The notes below the pieces were generated by a model that saw only the letters and a list, made by a program, of their open reading frames with translations, was not told the origin of the DNA and did no database searches. The translations under genes and the position numbers were made by a program. 64,000 bases of DNA from an uncultured Eubacteriales bacterium (GTDB taxonomy: Bacteria > Bacillota > Clostridia > Oscillospirales > Acutalibacteraceae): the NCBI GenBank assembly GCA_934541115.1, contig CAKTDF010000003.1:53763-117762 (forward strand), written 5' to 3'. The number at the start of each line of letters is the position of its first letter. The first letter of the stretch is position 1. Shown piece by piece: positions 8,022 through 17,018 of the stretch.

Positions 8022-9398
8022 ATGATTTCTGTCAAAAACCTTGCAAGAACCGCTCTCGCAATTATGGGTTCGGTATTTTTTGCGTTGCTTTCACTCTTTT
8101 CGGTCGGACCGAAAAAGCAGGAGCTTCCCGTAACACCGGACGATTTCACTCCGGTGACTCGTTTTGTTGTGTGCAGTGACGTTCACTTCAAAAATGACAA
8201 CGCGCTTGAAGAAAAAGGAGAAGCGGCAGGCGAGGAGTATGAAAAGTACCTTAAGGAGGTTGTGATTCCTCCGCAGAGACTTACTTCTGCAATTAACAGC
8301 GCATATGATTATGCAGAAAACTATGACGGCTACAAGGGTCTTGACGCCTTTGCCGTTGTTGGCGATTTTACCAACAGAGGCAAGCCGGAACAGTATGAGG
8401 CATTTGTCAGCGTGATGAATGACAATATCCGCGAGGGTACGCAGAGCATCATTTGTTCGGGTAACCATGAGTATTATGATTATCGCGATAATGACAGAAC
8501 CGAGGGCTCAAGAGTTTTTGAAAAATATATCGGTGCGCTCAACAATCATTATGTAATAAACGGTTATCACTTTATTTCTGTTTCATATGATGAAAAGGTT
8601 GAGACATATATCAAGTCCGGTGCATGGCTCAAAAAGGAGCTTGATAAAGCGGTTGCCGATACGGGCGACAAGCCGATTTTTGTTTTTCAGCATCCCGCTC
8701 CGTTCTTCACAATTTACGGCGGTGTAAAATGGGGAGACCCCATGATTGCAGCGATTTTGAAAGATTATCCGCAGGTTGTTGACTTCTCGGGTCACTCACA
8801 CTATCCGATCAACGATCCGCGTTCAATTTGGCAGGGCGAGTTTACCGCTCTCGGCGACGGTACGCTTGCGTATTTTGAAACCGAGCTTGATACAATAGCC
8901 GGCAATTATCCCGGAGATGAAACCCAAGCCGCACAGTATTATATTGTTGAAGGCGATAAGGACGGCAACATAAGGATCAGAGCCTATGACCTTATCACGA
9001 ATCAGTTCTTTGACCTTGAATATTACCTCACCGGTCTTGCTCAGAAAAATTATCCCTATTCGTTCTATAACCTCAAAAAGCATGATGAAGCTCCGGTTTT
9101 TGAAAACGGAGGAAATTTGGCTGCATCGCTCAATGAAAACGGGGAGACCGTTTTGACCTTTGACGGCGCCAAGGACGTTTTTGTTACGGAAAGCTATAAG
9201 CTGACCGTAAGCTGCGGTGCAAAAAAGGTTTTTGAAGATAACTTCTCGGGTAACTATATGTATCTTTTTGAAGATGATAAGTATGAGGTAAACCTCGGAA
9301 AGCTTGAAAGCGGAAAGAAGTATAACGTTGTTCTTTATGCACTCAACGCATTTGCCGAAACCTCAAAGCCGGTGAAATTCAGCTTTACAGCTCAGTAA
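8022..9398 (+). CDS. Exported calcineurin-like metallophosphoesterase
   Basis: A 458-aa protein with a hydrophobic N-terminal segment (about residues 9-27) consistent with a membrane anchor or signal peptide, followed by a calcineurin-like dinuclear metal phosphoesterase domain. The metal-binding motifs are visible in order: CSDVH (D-x-H), VGDFTN, CSGNHE and FSGHSHYP. The C-terminal 120 residues look like a beta-rich accessory domain. The family cleaves phosphomonoesters, diesters or lipid pyrophosphates; the substrate cannot be told from sequence. It is a single-gene unit between the aspS terminator and its own terminator. AAAGGGG precedes the ATG with good spacing. Confidence 0.85.
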   Translation: MISVKNLARTALAIMGSVFFALLSLFSVGPKKQELPVTPDDFTPVTRFVVCSDVHFKNDNALEEKGEAAGEEYEKYLKEVVIPPQRLTSAINSAYDYAENYDGYKGLDAFAVVGDFTNRGKPEQYEAFVSVMNDNIREGTQSIICSGNHEYYDYRDNDRTEGSRVFEKYIGALNNHYVINGYHFISVSYDEKVETYIKSGAWLKKELDKAVADTGDKPIFVFQHPAPFFTIYGGVKWGDPMIAAILKDYPQVVDFSGHSHYPINDPRSIWQGEFTALGDGTLAYFETELDTIAGNYPGDETQAAQYYIVEGDKDGNIRIRAYDLITNQFFDLEYYLTGLAQKNYPYSFYNLKKHDEAPVFENGGNLAASLNENGETVLTFDGAKDVFVTESYKLTVSCGAKKVFEDNFSGNYMYLFEDDKYEVNLGKLESGKKYNVVLYALNAFAETSKPVKFSFTAQ

Positions 9399-9412
9399 GA
9401 GAAAAAGTTTTT

Positions 9413-9444
9413 GCCGCTCTGTGAAAAACAGGGCGGCATTTTTG
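9413..9444 (+). terminator. Terminator after the metallophosphoesterase gene
   Basis: GCCGCTCTG and CAGGGCGGC pair around TGAAAAA, followed by ATTTTTG. Confidence 0.8.
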
Positions 9445-9455
9445 TTTGCGGAATA

Positions 9456-9485
9456 TTGACACGTTTTGCTGCAATATGTTACAAT
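9456..9485 (+). promoter_or_regulatory. Predicted promoter of the channel-like gene
   Basis: TTGACA and TACAAT with an 18-bp spacer, about 80 bp before the ATG at 9564. Confidence 0.7.
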
Positions 9486-9563
9486 AACAATTAATCGGCA
9501 GCTTTATGCCGGAAAGAAATTTGAAAGGAAAAAGTGCATTCCTGTGCACTTTGGGGAAAATCA

Positions 9564-11678
9564 ATGAAAAACAAACTCTCTGAGTGGCTGAGTATTCAGC
9601 GCGCAAAAAATCCGGGAAAATTTGTCCTTTTTGTTATTCTGCTTTTTAATGTCTGTTTCTTTTTGCTCGCAGCTCTTGTAATAAGCAGCTTTTCGCTTGA
9701 GGGCACAGAAAAAATGGGCTTTCTTGAGGCGGCGTTTTGCACGGTGACAATGATCCTTGACGCGGGCTGCGTTCAGTTTGTTATTGCGGATATCGGTCAG
9801 GCAAATGTAGCGGTAGCCGTGTTCTGTCTTTTGGTGATTTTTATCGGTATGGTTTCGTTTACGGGTGCGGTCATCGGTTACATCACTAACTATATATCAA
9901 GCTTTATTGAAAATTCAAATGCAAGCACAAAAAAGCTCAGAATTTCCAATCATATTGTTGTTTTAAACTGGAACACCCGTACGTCGGAAATTATAAACGA
10001 TCTGCTTTATTGCAAAACACGGCAAAAAGTTGTTGTTCTTGTCACATCCGGCAAGGCTGACATTGAACGTGAACTGCGAGAACGTCTTGAAGACACGGTG
10101 CAAAAGGAAAATGAAAAGCTTTGGGAACAGTGCAAAGAACTGCACGGTGCCAAAAAGTACCTTACATATTTTAAAAACCGTTTTAAAGGCAAGGTCACCG
10201 TTATTGTCAGAGAGGGCGATGTTTTTTCTTTCAAGCAGCTTCGCGATATTTCGCTTGAACGCGCGAGATCCGTAATGATAATGGGCAGCGACATCAACAA
10301 CACTGTTTGCAGGTATGCCCATGCCGAAAATATGGACGAGCTTGAAAAGGGCAATTCACAGACCGTCAAGACGCTCATGCAGGTGGCTGATATCACAGGG
10401 GCGGAATATTCGGACGATGATCAGAAAATCATTGTTGAAATTACAGATGACTGGACGTGGGAGCTTGTAGGAAAGATAATCCGCAGCAAGCAGGTTGACG
10501 GAAAATGCAATATTGTTCCCGTCAGAATAAATCGGGTTCTCGGTCAGCTGCTTTCTCAGTTTTCACTTATGCCGGAGCTTAATCTTGCATATCAAGAGCT
10601 TTTTTCAAACAGAGGCGCAACCTTTTATGCGGTTGAAAGCAAGTTTCAAAAGGACGAGGAATATATACCGACATACCTTTCATCTAACAAACACGCCATC
10701 CCGCTCACTTTCATGGAATACGGCAATAAGGCTTATTGCTATTATTCCGCAAGCTCCGAAAAAGATATTTCAAGAACCGACACGGTTTCGTCATCGGATT
10801 ACTCGGTAAAACTCAATGGAGATTATTGGATTGAACAGAAAAATGTAATCATTCTCGGTCACAACAGCAAAAGCAGGGATATCATGGACGGATTCAATTC
10901 ATTCAGAAGTGAGTGGAATTACAAGGACTCCGAACGCGAAATTTTGCGGATAATGGTTATTGACGACGAAAAGAGTCTTGAAAAAATGGGCTTTTACAAA
11001 GAATACCCTTATGTTGTTAAAACGGTTGCGGCCGAAATATATGACAGAGAGACGATTTGCGCGTCAATTGAAGAGTTTGTTGCGAGCAGCGAGGAAGATA
11101 CGAGTATACTCATTCTTTCAGACGATAAGGCGCTTAATGAAAACATTGATTCGGGAGCACTTGCCAATTTGATATATGTTCAGGATATTATTCGTGATAA
11201 AAAAGAAAATGATCCGGATTTTGATGAGGGCAGTATAGACGTTGTTGTTGAAATTATTGATCCGAAGCATCACGATGTTGTATGCAGCTACAGCGTTAAT
11301 AATGTTGTTATCAGCAACCGGTATATCAGCAAGATGATTACCCAAATAGGCGAAAAAGAGGCGCTTTACGATTTTTATACGGACATCTTGACCTACGATG
11401 ACGAGGATACCGACGGCTATGAAAGCAAGGAGGTCTATATCAAAAAGGTTGACCGACTGTTCAAAGAAATACCGGCACCCTGCACCGCTCAGGAGCTGAT
11501 ACGTGCAGTCTATGCCGCGTCGTCAAGCGAAGAGCTGCCCGAAAAACAGCGTAACCCGATGCTTGTTCTCGGAGTTGTTCACCCCGGAGGAGGAATGGTT
11601 CTCTTTGACGGCGATCAGTCGCGCATCAAAGTTTCTCTCAGCGAAAAGGATAAGCTTGTTGTTTTTGGCAACCATTGA
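9564..11678 (+). CDS. CASTOR/POLLUX-like ion channel with two RCK-type Rossmann domains
   Basis: A 704-aa protein. Two long hydrophobic segments (about residues 17-42 and 85-110) flank a pore-loop-like stretch rich in small residues (AAFCTVTMILDAGC), and a cytoplasmic region with two NAD-binding-like RCK domains follows (first around NHIVVLNWNTR, second around NVIILGHNSK). This matches the prokaryotic relatives of the plant CASTOR/POLLUX channels; the ion carried is unknown. I place the start at ATG 9564 because GGGG lies 7 bp upstream; an in-frame GTG at 9534 has no such site. It has its own promoter and stands alone. Confidence 0.75.
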   Translation: MKNKLSEWLSIQRAKNPGKFVLFVILLFNVCFFLLAALVISSFSLEGTEKMGFLEAAFCTVTMILDAGCVQFVIADIGQANVAVAVFCLLVIFIGMVSFTGAVIGYITNYISSFIENSNASTKKLRISNHIVVLNWNTRTSEIINDLLYCKTRQKVVVLVTSGKADIERELRERLEDTVQKENEKLWEQCKELHGAKKYLTYFKNRFKGKVTVIVREGDVFSFKQLRDISLERARSVMIMGSDINNTVCRYAHAENMDELEKGNSQTVKTLMQVADITGAEYSDDDQKIIVEITDDWTWELVGKIIRSKQVDGKCNIVPVRINRVLGQLLSQFSLMPELNLAYQELFSNRGATFYAVESKFQKDEEYIPTYLSSNKHAIPLTFMEYGNKAYCYYSASSEKDISRTDTVSSSDYSVKLNGDYWIEQKNVIILGHNSKSRDIMDGFNSFRSEWNYKDSEREILRIMVIDDEKSLEKMGFYKEYPYVVKTVAAEIYDRETICASIEEFVASSEEDTSILILSDDKALNENIDSGALANLIYVQDIIRDKKENDPDFDEGSIDVVVEIIDPKHHDVVCSYSVNNVVISNRYISKMITQIGEKEALYDFYTDILTYDDEDTDGYESKEVYIKKVDRLFKEIPAPCTAQELIRAVYAASSSEELPEKQRNPMLVLGVVHPGGGMVLFDGDQSRIKVSLSEKDKLVVFGNH

Positions 11679-11707
11679 GGCAATGAACGTTACATAAACC
11701 GACGGGA

Positions 11708-11740
11708 GGCTGTTCCGGGTAATTCCGGAGCAGCTTTTTG
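11708..11740 (+). terminator. Terminator after the channel-like gene
   Basis: AGGCTGTTCCGG and CCGGAGCAGC pair across GTAATT, followed by TTTTTG. Confidence 0.75.
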
Positions 11741-11783
11741 TGTTTTATTTCAAAACGACGTAGCTTTCAGCTAAAGTTCAATA

Positions 11784-11812
11784 TTGACTTTCCAACCGGA
11801 TTAACCTATAAT
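11784..11812 (+). promoter_or_regulatory. Predicted promoter of the zinc-ribbon gene and rfbB
   Basis: TTGACT and a perfect TATAAT with a 17-bp spacer, 60 bp before the ATG at 11873. Confidence 0.75.
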
Positions 11813-11872
11813 TAAACGAGACAGAATATAATAAAATAACAGTACAAATAATGATACAAAAGAGGAGGAAGA

Positions 11873-12289
11873 ATGGAAAGACTTCGCCGTTTTATGTATG
11901 GAAGATACGGTATGGATCAGCTTGGCTTTGCTTTGATGATTCTTGGGTGTATCGCAACTTTCATCGTTTCATTTTTCAGAGTTTTGTCATATCAAAAGCC
12001 GCTGCTTTTGCTGCTTTTGAGGTTTATCTGCATGGTGCCGTATCTGCTTTTTCTTTTGAGGGCACTCTCAAAAAACATTGACAGACGCAGAGTCGAGAAC
12101 GAAAGATTTTTGCGTTTTTGGTTCCCGGTCAGGGACTTTTTCTCCGTCAAAATTTCGCATCTTCGCGATAAGGAGCACAAGTATTATAAATGCCCGGGCT
12201 GTTCGAGAACGCTCAGAGTTCCAAAGGGCAAAGGAAAGATTGAAATATCCTGTCCGCATTGCGGAAAAAAGTTTAAAAAAAGAACGTGA
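11873..12289 (+). CDS. Small membrane protein with C-terminal zinc ribbon
   Basis: A 138-aa protein of unknown function. Two membrane segments (about residues 16-35 and 42-62) are followed by a basic linker and a C-terminal zinc ribbon with CPGC (about residue 107) and CPHC (about residue 130) knuckles, then a KKFKKRT tail. Such a layout suggests a membrane-tethered regulator or scaffold, but no named family is certain. AGAGGAGGAAG gives a strong ribosome-binding site. It ends 10 bp before rfbB and probably shares its transcript. Confidence 0.75.
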   Translation: MERLRRFMYGRYGMDQLGFALMILGCIATFIVSFFRVLSYQKPLLLLLLRFICMVPYLLFLLRALSKNIDRRRVENERFLRFWFPVRDFFSVKISHLRDKEHKYYKCPGCSRTLRVPKGKGKIEISCPHCGKKFKKRT

Positions 12290-12299
12290 GGAAAGCCAC

Positions 12300-13319
12300 A
12301 TGAAAACTGTTCTTGTTACCGGCGGCGCCGGATTTATCGGCTCTAATTTTGTTTATTATCAGCTTGAAAATCACCCCGAAAGGCGTATTGTCTGCCTTGA
12401 CGCTTTGACATACGCCGGCAATCTTGAAACGCTTGAAAGCGCTATGAAGAACCCGAACTTCCGTTTTGTAAAGGGGGATATCACGGATCGAAAAGCCGTT
12501 TTTGAGCTGTTTGAAAAAGAAAACTTTGACGCGGTCGTGAACTTTGCCGCAGAGTCGCACGTTGACCGCTCAATTGAAGCACCGGAGATTTTTCTTAAGA
12601 CTAATATTCTTGGCACGCAGGTTCTCCTTGACGCCTGCCGAAAAAACAATACACGCTTTCACCAGGTCTCGACCGATGAGGTTTACGGCGACCTTCCGCT
12701 TGACCGACCGGATCTGTTTTTCACTGAAAAAACGCCTATTCACACATCTTCGCCGTATTCTGCAAGCAAGGCGTCGGCAGATTTGCTCACAATGGCGTAT
12801 TACCGTACCTACGGTCTGCCGGTAACTATTAGCCGTTGTTCAAACAACTACGGTCCGTATCATTTTCCGGAAAAGCTCATTCCGCTTATGATTGCCAATG
12901 CGCTTGAGAACAAGCCGCTGCCCGTGTACGGCGAGGGAAAGAATGTCCGCGACTGGCTTTATGTCAGAGACCATTGCAAGGCAATTGATATGATTCTTGA
13001 AAACGGAAGAGTGGGCGAGGTGTATAACATCGGCGGTCACAATGAAAGAACAAATCTTGAGGTTGTGAAGACCGTTTTGAAAATTCTTGACAAAAGCGAG
13101 GAGCTCATTCACTTTGTCAAGGATCGTCCCGGACACGATATGCGTTATGCGATCGATCCTACCAAGATAAAAAACGAGCTTGGCTGGTATCCCGAAACCG
13201 ACTTTGATACCGGAATCAAGATGACCGTTGACTGGTATTTGAACAACCGCTCATGGTGGGAGAACATTGTGAACGGCGATTATATGAAGTATTACGAAAG
13301 AATGTATAAGGACAGATAA
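12300..13319 (+). CDS. rfbB: dTDP-glucose 4,6-dehydratase
   Basis: A 339-aa short-chain dehydrogenase/reductase that converts dTDP-glucose to dTDP-4-keto-6-deoxyglucose, an early step to dTDP-rhamnose and other deoxysugars. It starts with the NAD-binding TGGAGFIGSN, has the AAESHVDRSI segment, the DEVYG loop, and the catalytic YSASKAS (YxxxK) motif. The frame is open upstream to 12078, but the real start is ATG 12300: GAGGAAAG lies just before it and the protein then begins exactly at the Rossmann strand. rfbA, rfbC and rfbD are not in the window. Rhamnose-type sugars could feed the surface-polymer cluster at 59.8-63.7 kb (inference). Confidence 0.93.
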   Translation: MKTVLVTGGAGFIGSNFVYYQLENHPERRIVCLDALTYAGNLETLESAMKNPNFRFVKGDITDRKAVFELFEKENFDAVVNFAAESHVDRSIEAPEIFLKTNILGTQVLLDACRKNNTRFHQVSTDEVYGDLPLDRPDLFFTEKTPIHTSSPYSASKASADLLTMAYYRTYGLPVTISRCSNNYGPYHFPEKLIPLMIANALENKPLPVYGEGKNVRDWLYVRDHCKAIDMILENGRVGEVYNIGGHNERTNLEVVKTVLKILDKSEELIHFVKDRPGHDMRYAIDPTKIKNELGWYPETDFDTGIKMTVDWYLNNRSWWENIVNGDYMKYYERMYKDR

Positions 13320-13321
13320 CA

Positions 13322-13356
13322 AAAGGAACTGCCGCAAAGCTGTGGCAGTTCCTTCT
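13322..13356. terminator. Bidirectional terminator between rfbB and the D-aminoacylase gene
   Basis: AAGGAACTGCC and GGCAGTTCCTT form an 11-bp stem between two convergent genes, with A/T-rich flanks on both sides. Confidence 0.75.
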
Positions 13357-13367
13357 TATTCACAGTG

Positions 13368-14942
13368 TTATTTTTTGAGGATAAATTCTCCGTTTGTACC
13401 GCCGAGATAGGCGCAGTTTTCGAGAACCGGTTTTCCGTTGATGTATACGCTGTGGATTCCGCCGGGTCTTGCGTCCGGGCGGGTCTCGTCAACGCTCAGT
13501 GTTTTTGGGTCAATAATGCTCAAATCGGCTTTGTATCCCTCTTTGAGATATCCGCGTTCCTTGATACCGAATCTGTCTGCCGTGGCTCCCGTCATTTTGC
13601 GAACGACCGTTTCGGGCTTGATGTTCCAACGCTTTGCAAGCAAAAAGAACTGCGGAAAAGTTTGAAAAGCGGCTATGTTTTGCAGTCCTTTTTCCTCGAG
13701 CCATGCGTCTGTCATGAAGACAGACATGTCGTCCTCCATGAGTCTGTGAACGATGTCGTCGTTGTAATACTTGCCGAGATAAATTCTGCCCCTGCGCTCG
13801 GAAAGTTCAACAAGCTTCAGATACATGTCAAGCGGTTTCATTCCCGCCTCGTTTGCAAGCTGAAGTACGGTTTTTCCCTCAAACTCCGGATGCTCGTCGC
13901 TGATGTAAGCAACTGTCATGTCCTCCCAGTCGATACCGAGAACCTTGCGATACATGAGAATCGTCATGAAAAGCTTAAAACGGTTGACGGGGGAGGCAGC
14001 CTGTTCTTTTGTGAGCTTTGCATACCATTCGGGAAAAACTATGGTAATTACCGAGGCTCCGTAATGGAAGGCATAGTTATCAAAGGCAATGGGCTTGCCT
14101 TGCTTTTTCAGTTCATGAAAACGGTTCAGCATAACGTCAACCTTGCTCCATGATCTTTTTCCGGTGAAGATGAGGTGGCTGTATTCCGTTTTGCAGCCGG
14201 TTTTCTCCATGATGTCAACAATCTCGTCAAGCGCAAGCTCAAGGTGAGATTTTTTTGTAATGAGCGGATAGTCGGCACTGACGGCAGAGCAGGCTCTTGC
14301 GTGGACGGTGAGAATACCGTCATACTTTGCAATTTCATTTGCAAAGGCATAAAGCTCGTCTTTTGTTGCGTACATATTAGGTTCATACATGAAGCCCATC
14401 GAGCCGCCGAACGCTCCGTCTTCCATCGCCCTGTGAACACATTCAATTTCTTTTTTCAGTTCCTCTGCAGAGAGCGGGGAGGGGTCATAACCGCGCAAGC
14501 CGGCTCTGACGGCGCCGTGACCGACAAGAGGAACGATATTGACATGCAGCTTTCCGCCGAGCTTTTTGCAGAAGTCCGAAAGGCTGCCCGCAAAACGCGA
14601 TTCAAAAAGTCCGCCGCCAAGCTTATCTCTGAACTCGGTGCTTGCGTCTGTTCCGAATGCGGAAAAACTGCAGTTGCCTGTGATCTGCGTTGTAATGCCT
14701 TGCTCAATAAAAGGGCGGAAAAACTTTTCGCTGTCATCTCTGTCGCAAAAAAAGTCATTGTGAGAGTGGGCGTCGATAAATCCCGGACAGACATAAAGCC
14801 CGGTCATATCGATGACCTTGTCTGCCTCGCTGCCGCAATCTCCGACTTTAATAATTCGGTCGTTTTCAATAAGTACGTCCCCAGTGAACGGGGAACTGCC
14901 GCTGCCGTCAAAGACGGTTCCGTTTCTGAATAGTATTTTCAT
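13368..14942 (-). CDS. N-acyl-D-amino-acid deacylase (D-aminoacylase) family amidohydrolase
   Basis: A 524-aa amidohydrolase of the D-aminoacylase/dihydroorotase-like superfamily. It opens with a FRNGTVFDGSG beta-sandwich strand, has the metal-binding VCPGFIDAHSHND (H-x-H), further His residues in the barrel (LTVHARA, EYSHLIF), and closes with the composite sandwich domain. By family it removes acyl groups from N-acyl-D-amino acids, or acts on related D-residue amides; cytoplasmic. The frame is open 35 codons further upstream, but AAAGGAG stands 7 bp before ATG 14942, which also begins at the conserved strand. Single gene, convergent with rfbB. Confidence 0.85.
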   Translation of the reverse strand: MKILFRNGTVFDGSGSSPFTGDVLIENDRIIKVGDCGSEADKVIDMTGLYVCPGFIDAHSHNDFFCDRDDSEKFFRPFIEQGITTQITGNCSFSAFGTDASTEFRDKLGGGLFESRFAGSLSDFCKKLGGKLHVNIVPLVGHGAVRAGLRGYDPSPLSAEELKKEIECVHRAMEDGAFGGSMGFMYEPNMYATKDELYAFANEIAKYDGILTVHARACSAVSADYPLITKKSHLELALDEIVDIMEKTGCKTEYSHLIFTGKRSWSKVDVMLNRFHELKKQGKPIAFDNYAFHYGASVITIVFPEWYAKLTKEQAASPVNRFKLFMTILMYRKVLGIDWEDMTVAYISDEHPEFEGKTVLQLANEAGMKPLDMYLKLVELSERRGRIYLGKYYNDDIVHRLMEDDMSVFMTDAWLEEKGLQNIAAFQTFPQFFLLAKRWNIKPETVVRKMTGATADRFGIKERGYLKEGYKADLSIIDPKTLSVDETRPDARPGGIHSVYINGKPVLENCAYLGGTNGEFILKK

Positions 14943-15159
14943 CGCTGTGCTCCTTTCTGTCATGGGGACTGTTTTTTTCGTCACAGTCCGTTCGGAGTTG
15001 TTTTTGCCGTGAACAACGCTTGTTTTGGAGAAAGAATAAATCAACAATTTTGGGAGTGTTGTTGATTTATGTGCTTATTATACATTGTTTTGCGAGGTTA
15101 AGCAATAGTTTTTGTGGAATACAAACATAATATTTTTGCGCGCAGCCAAAACACTTAAT

Positions 15160-15314
15160 GTAATATCGCACAAATTTCGGCGTACGCCTTGCCTGAATTT
15201 ATTTCTGCCATGCCGCACAAAAAAAAATTCTGACTTGCGTCAGCAAGCACGAAAACCTGCTGAACACGCTGACGAAAACCCATGCTGCGCAATTCGCACA
15301 CCTCCATTGTGCTC
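15160..15314. repeat. Dispersed intergenic repeat, copy B
   Basis: Long form of the repeat. It shares with copy C (18854-19004) the blocks CGCACAAATT, GGCG.ACGCC.TGC.TGAAT, GCCGCACAAA-like, TGACTTGCG, a small CAGCAAGC hairpin block, and CTGCGCAATTCGCACA, ending in ATTGTGC. Both copies lie between genes, in stretches with no protein-coding signature. Confidence 0.65.
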
Positions 15315-15349
15315 AATTTATTTTTTATTCTGAATTTTTTATAAAAGTA

Positions 15350-15379
15350 TTGCAATTATGTGTCGAAGTGTGTTATACT
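15350..15379 (+). promoter_or_regulatory. Predicted promoter before the long hairpin
   Basis: TTGCAA and TATACT with an 18-bp spacer, in the 767-bp gap between the D-aminoacylase and M28 peptidase genes. Transcription would enter the hairpin region from about 15386. Confidence 0.4.
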
Positions 15380-15386
15380 AACATCG

Positions 15387-15578
15387 AAAGATGTGGAAAA
15401 ATGTAACGCGCCATTGCGCTCTTTCGCGCTGTGATTAGGCGGCGCTCTGAAGACGGAGCAGAATGTTTTGTTAAATTTTTTTCCTGCATTTGGGTTCACG
15501 TCCCCGTTTGCATGTTTTTTTGCTTTCTGCTCCGCCTTCAGAGCACGGCTTTGTGCTCGCGTCGTTTTACTCACACCA
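15387..15578 (+). ncRNA. Candidate structured RNA (long rod-like hairpin)
   Basis: Two 20-nt arms at 15444-15463 and 15525-15544 are inverted repeats matching at 19 of 20 positions (GCTCTGAAG.CGGAGCAGAA). The 61-nt interior contains its own weaker pairing (TGCATTTGGG against CCCCGTTTGCA) flanked by T runs, and outer segments (AACGCG near 15404, CGCGTCGTT near 15558) can extend the rod. The shape recalls 6S-like RNAs or a MITE-like palindrome, but I recognise no family consensus. A weak promoter precedes it and a strong hairpin follows. Strand is inferred from the promoter only. Confidence 0.4.
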
Positions 15579-15622
15579 AAAAGCAGCTATGATTCAGCTT
15601 CGGCTGAACCATAGCTGCTTTG
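15579..15622. terminator. Strong hairpin, probable bidirectional terminator
   Basis: AAAAGCAGCTATG.TTCAGC pairs with GCTGAA.CATAGCTGCTTT around a TTCG tetraloop. It lies downstream of the M28 peptidase gene on the minus strand and of the candidate RNA on the plus strand. Confidence 0.65.
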
Positions 15623-15709
15623 CTTCGCTTTTAAATGAACAAAAATCTGTTTGATGTGATTTTTAACATCGGATCGTCGGAATACAATATGTTAAATTTT
15701 CTCGCGTTA

Positions 15710-16951
15710 TTACTGCTTGGCGCCGTTGTCAAACATTTCAAGCGCTTTGACAGAAGCCGCAAAGCAGCCTGCAAGACCTTCTTCGTTCATGTTGTCATAT
15801 GTATCGCGGCGGGTATGGTAATAATCCTCAAGCTTGTGATTGAGTCCGGTGACGCCGGTTGCGCGGAAGCCTGCCTGAGCAAAGGCTGCCGAATCGGTTG
15901 CGCCGCCGAGCGGGGGAACCATGCCTTTTTTGCAGGGAATGCCGAGCTCTGCGGCAGCTTCCATAAAGAGGTCTGAAACATCTTTGTCTGCGGCAACGGT
16001 TGCGTTGAGGTCGCGATAGTTTACCATAAGGAACTTCGGGTCATGAATGGTGTCATATGAGAAGATGAAAGTGGGAACATCGTCAAATTCACCCTTGTGC
16101 GCTTCGCACCATGCCTTTGCGCCGCGCAGACCTGCCTCTTCGCTGCCGGTGAGAACAACTCCAAGCTCGGTGTTTTCAAGCTCGATACCTTCGTCCTTGA
16201 GGAACTTGAGAACGCTGATGCCCATATAACAGCCGGAAAGGTTGTCGTTTGCGCCGTCAACAACGCGGCGATAGTTGACCATGAAATAAAGTCCGATGAT
16301 GAACGGAACAAAGATGAGACCCCAGAGCGCAGCTTTTGCAAGCGGATCTGCCGTGCTGATCTGACCGAAAGACGCGCCGTTCTTTGCAACTGAAATTATT
16401 GAAAGAACAAGATAATAGAGGGCGCCTACGCCGCAGATGATAGCGTGGCTTTCAAAGCCTACGCCGCCGAGCTTATAGTTGACGGGCCACTCCCATGCGG
16501 CGTCCGGGTGGCCGTTGAAAATGACTCTTCTTTTGGTTTCGCCGGTGCATTTTTTGATTGCGGTCACGTTGTGACCTGTTTTTTCCTTGAAAAACGGGTC
16601 AACGACCTTTTTGTAGGTGCCGAACTCAAGAAGAGCAAGACCGAGACCTGCAACGATAAGAATGATTGAAGCGAGCGGCAAAAAGAAAAACAGAACAACA
16701 GCCGCCAGAACAAAAGTCAGCGTAAAGAACAGCCAGCCGTAAAATGCGCCGGGGTGCTCTTTAAAGGATTCAACGTCTGCTCTGTCGCAGCCGCAGTCTT
16801 CTTTGAGAACCTTTGCCATGTATTCACATGCCTGTTCCTCACCTTTTGAGCCGGGGCTGCGTTTTTCAAAGGTTTTGATGATGTGCGTGATCTCCTTGAC
16901 CATGTAAGACGCAGCTTCGTTTTTTTTGTTGATGATTTTGGATAAATCCAT
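15710..16951 (-). CDS. M28-family zinc peptidase with membrane segments inserted
   Basis: A 413-aa metallopeptidase of the M28 (aminopeptidase) family. Putative zinc ligands and catalytic residues appear in order: H148-P-D150, D236 in GANDN, E271-E272 in GSEEAG, D300 and H379 in the YYHT motif. Unlike plain M28 enzymes it has hydrophobic segments at about residues 74-108 and again at 170-190 and 208-226, inside the peptidase fold, so it is probably membrane-embedded with the active site on one face. The start is ATG 16951, preceded by GAAAGGAGAG; the frame is open 21 codons further. mltG lies upstream on the same strand but with its own stop 67 bp away. Confidence 0.82.
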   Translation of the reverse strand: MDLSKIINKKNEAASYMVKEITHIIKTFEKRSPGSKGEEQACEYMAKVLKEDCGCDRADVESFKEHPGAFYGWLFFTLTFVLAAVVLFFFLPLASIILIVAGLGLALLEFGTYKKVVDPFFKEKTGHNVTAIKKCTGETKRRVIFNGHPDAAWEWPVNYKLGGVGFESHAIICGVGALYYLVLSIISVAKNGASFGQISTADPLAKAALWGLIFVPFIIGLYFMVNYRRVVDGANDNLSGCYMGISVLKFLKDEGIELENTELGVVLTGSEEAGLRGAKAWCEAHKGEFDDVPTFIFSYDTIHDPKFLMVNYRDLNATVAADKDVSDLFMEAAAELGIPCKKGMVPPLGGATDSAAFAQAGFRATGVTGLNHKLEDYYHTRRDTYDNMNEEGLAGCFAASVKALEMFDNGAKQ

Positions 16952-17018
16952 GCGTTCTCTCTCCTTTCGGAATTTTATCCTTGTTATATTAGCACATAAT
17001 CGACGTTTGTTCAAGCTT

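Noticed and set aside
12078..12299. Upstream extension of the rfbB frame
   Set aside because: It overlaps the zinc-ribbon gene in another frame; the ribosome-binding site and the Rossmann start fix the ATG at 12300.
13365..14933. Two long plus-strand frames (262 and 252 codons)
   Set aside because: They are antisense to the D-aminoacylase gene, which has complete family motifs; codon-bias shadows.
15356..15574. 72-codon minus-strand frame
   Set aside because: It lies over the long inverted repeat; no ribosome-binding site and the amino-acid pattern follows the palindrome.
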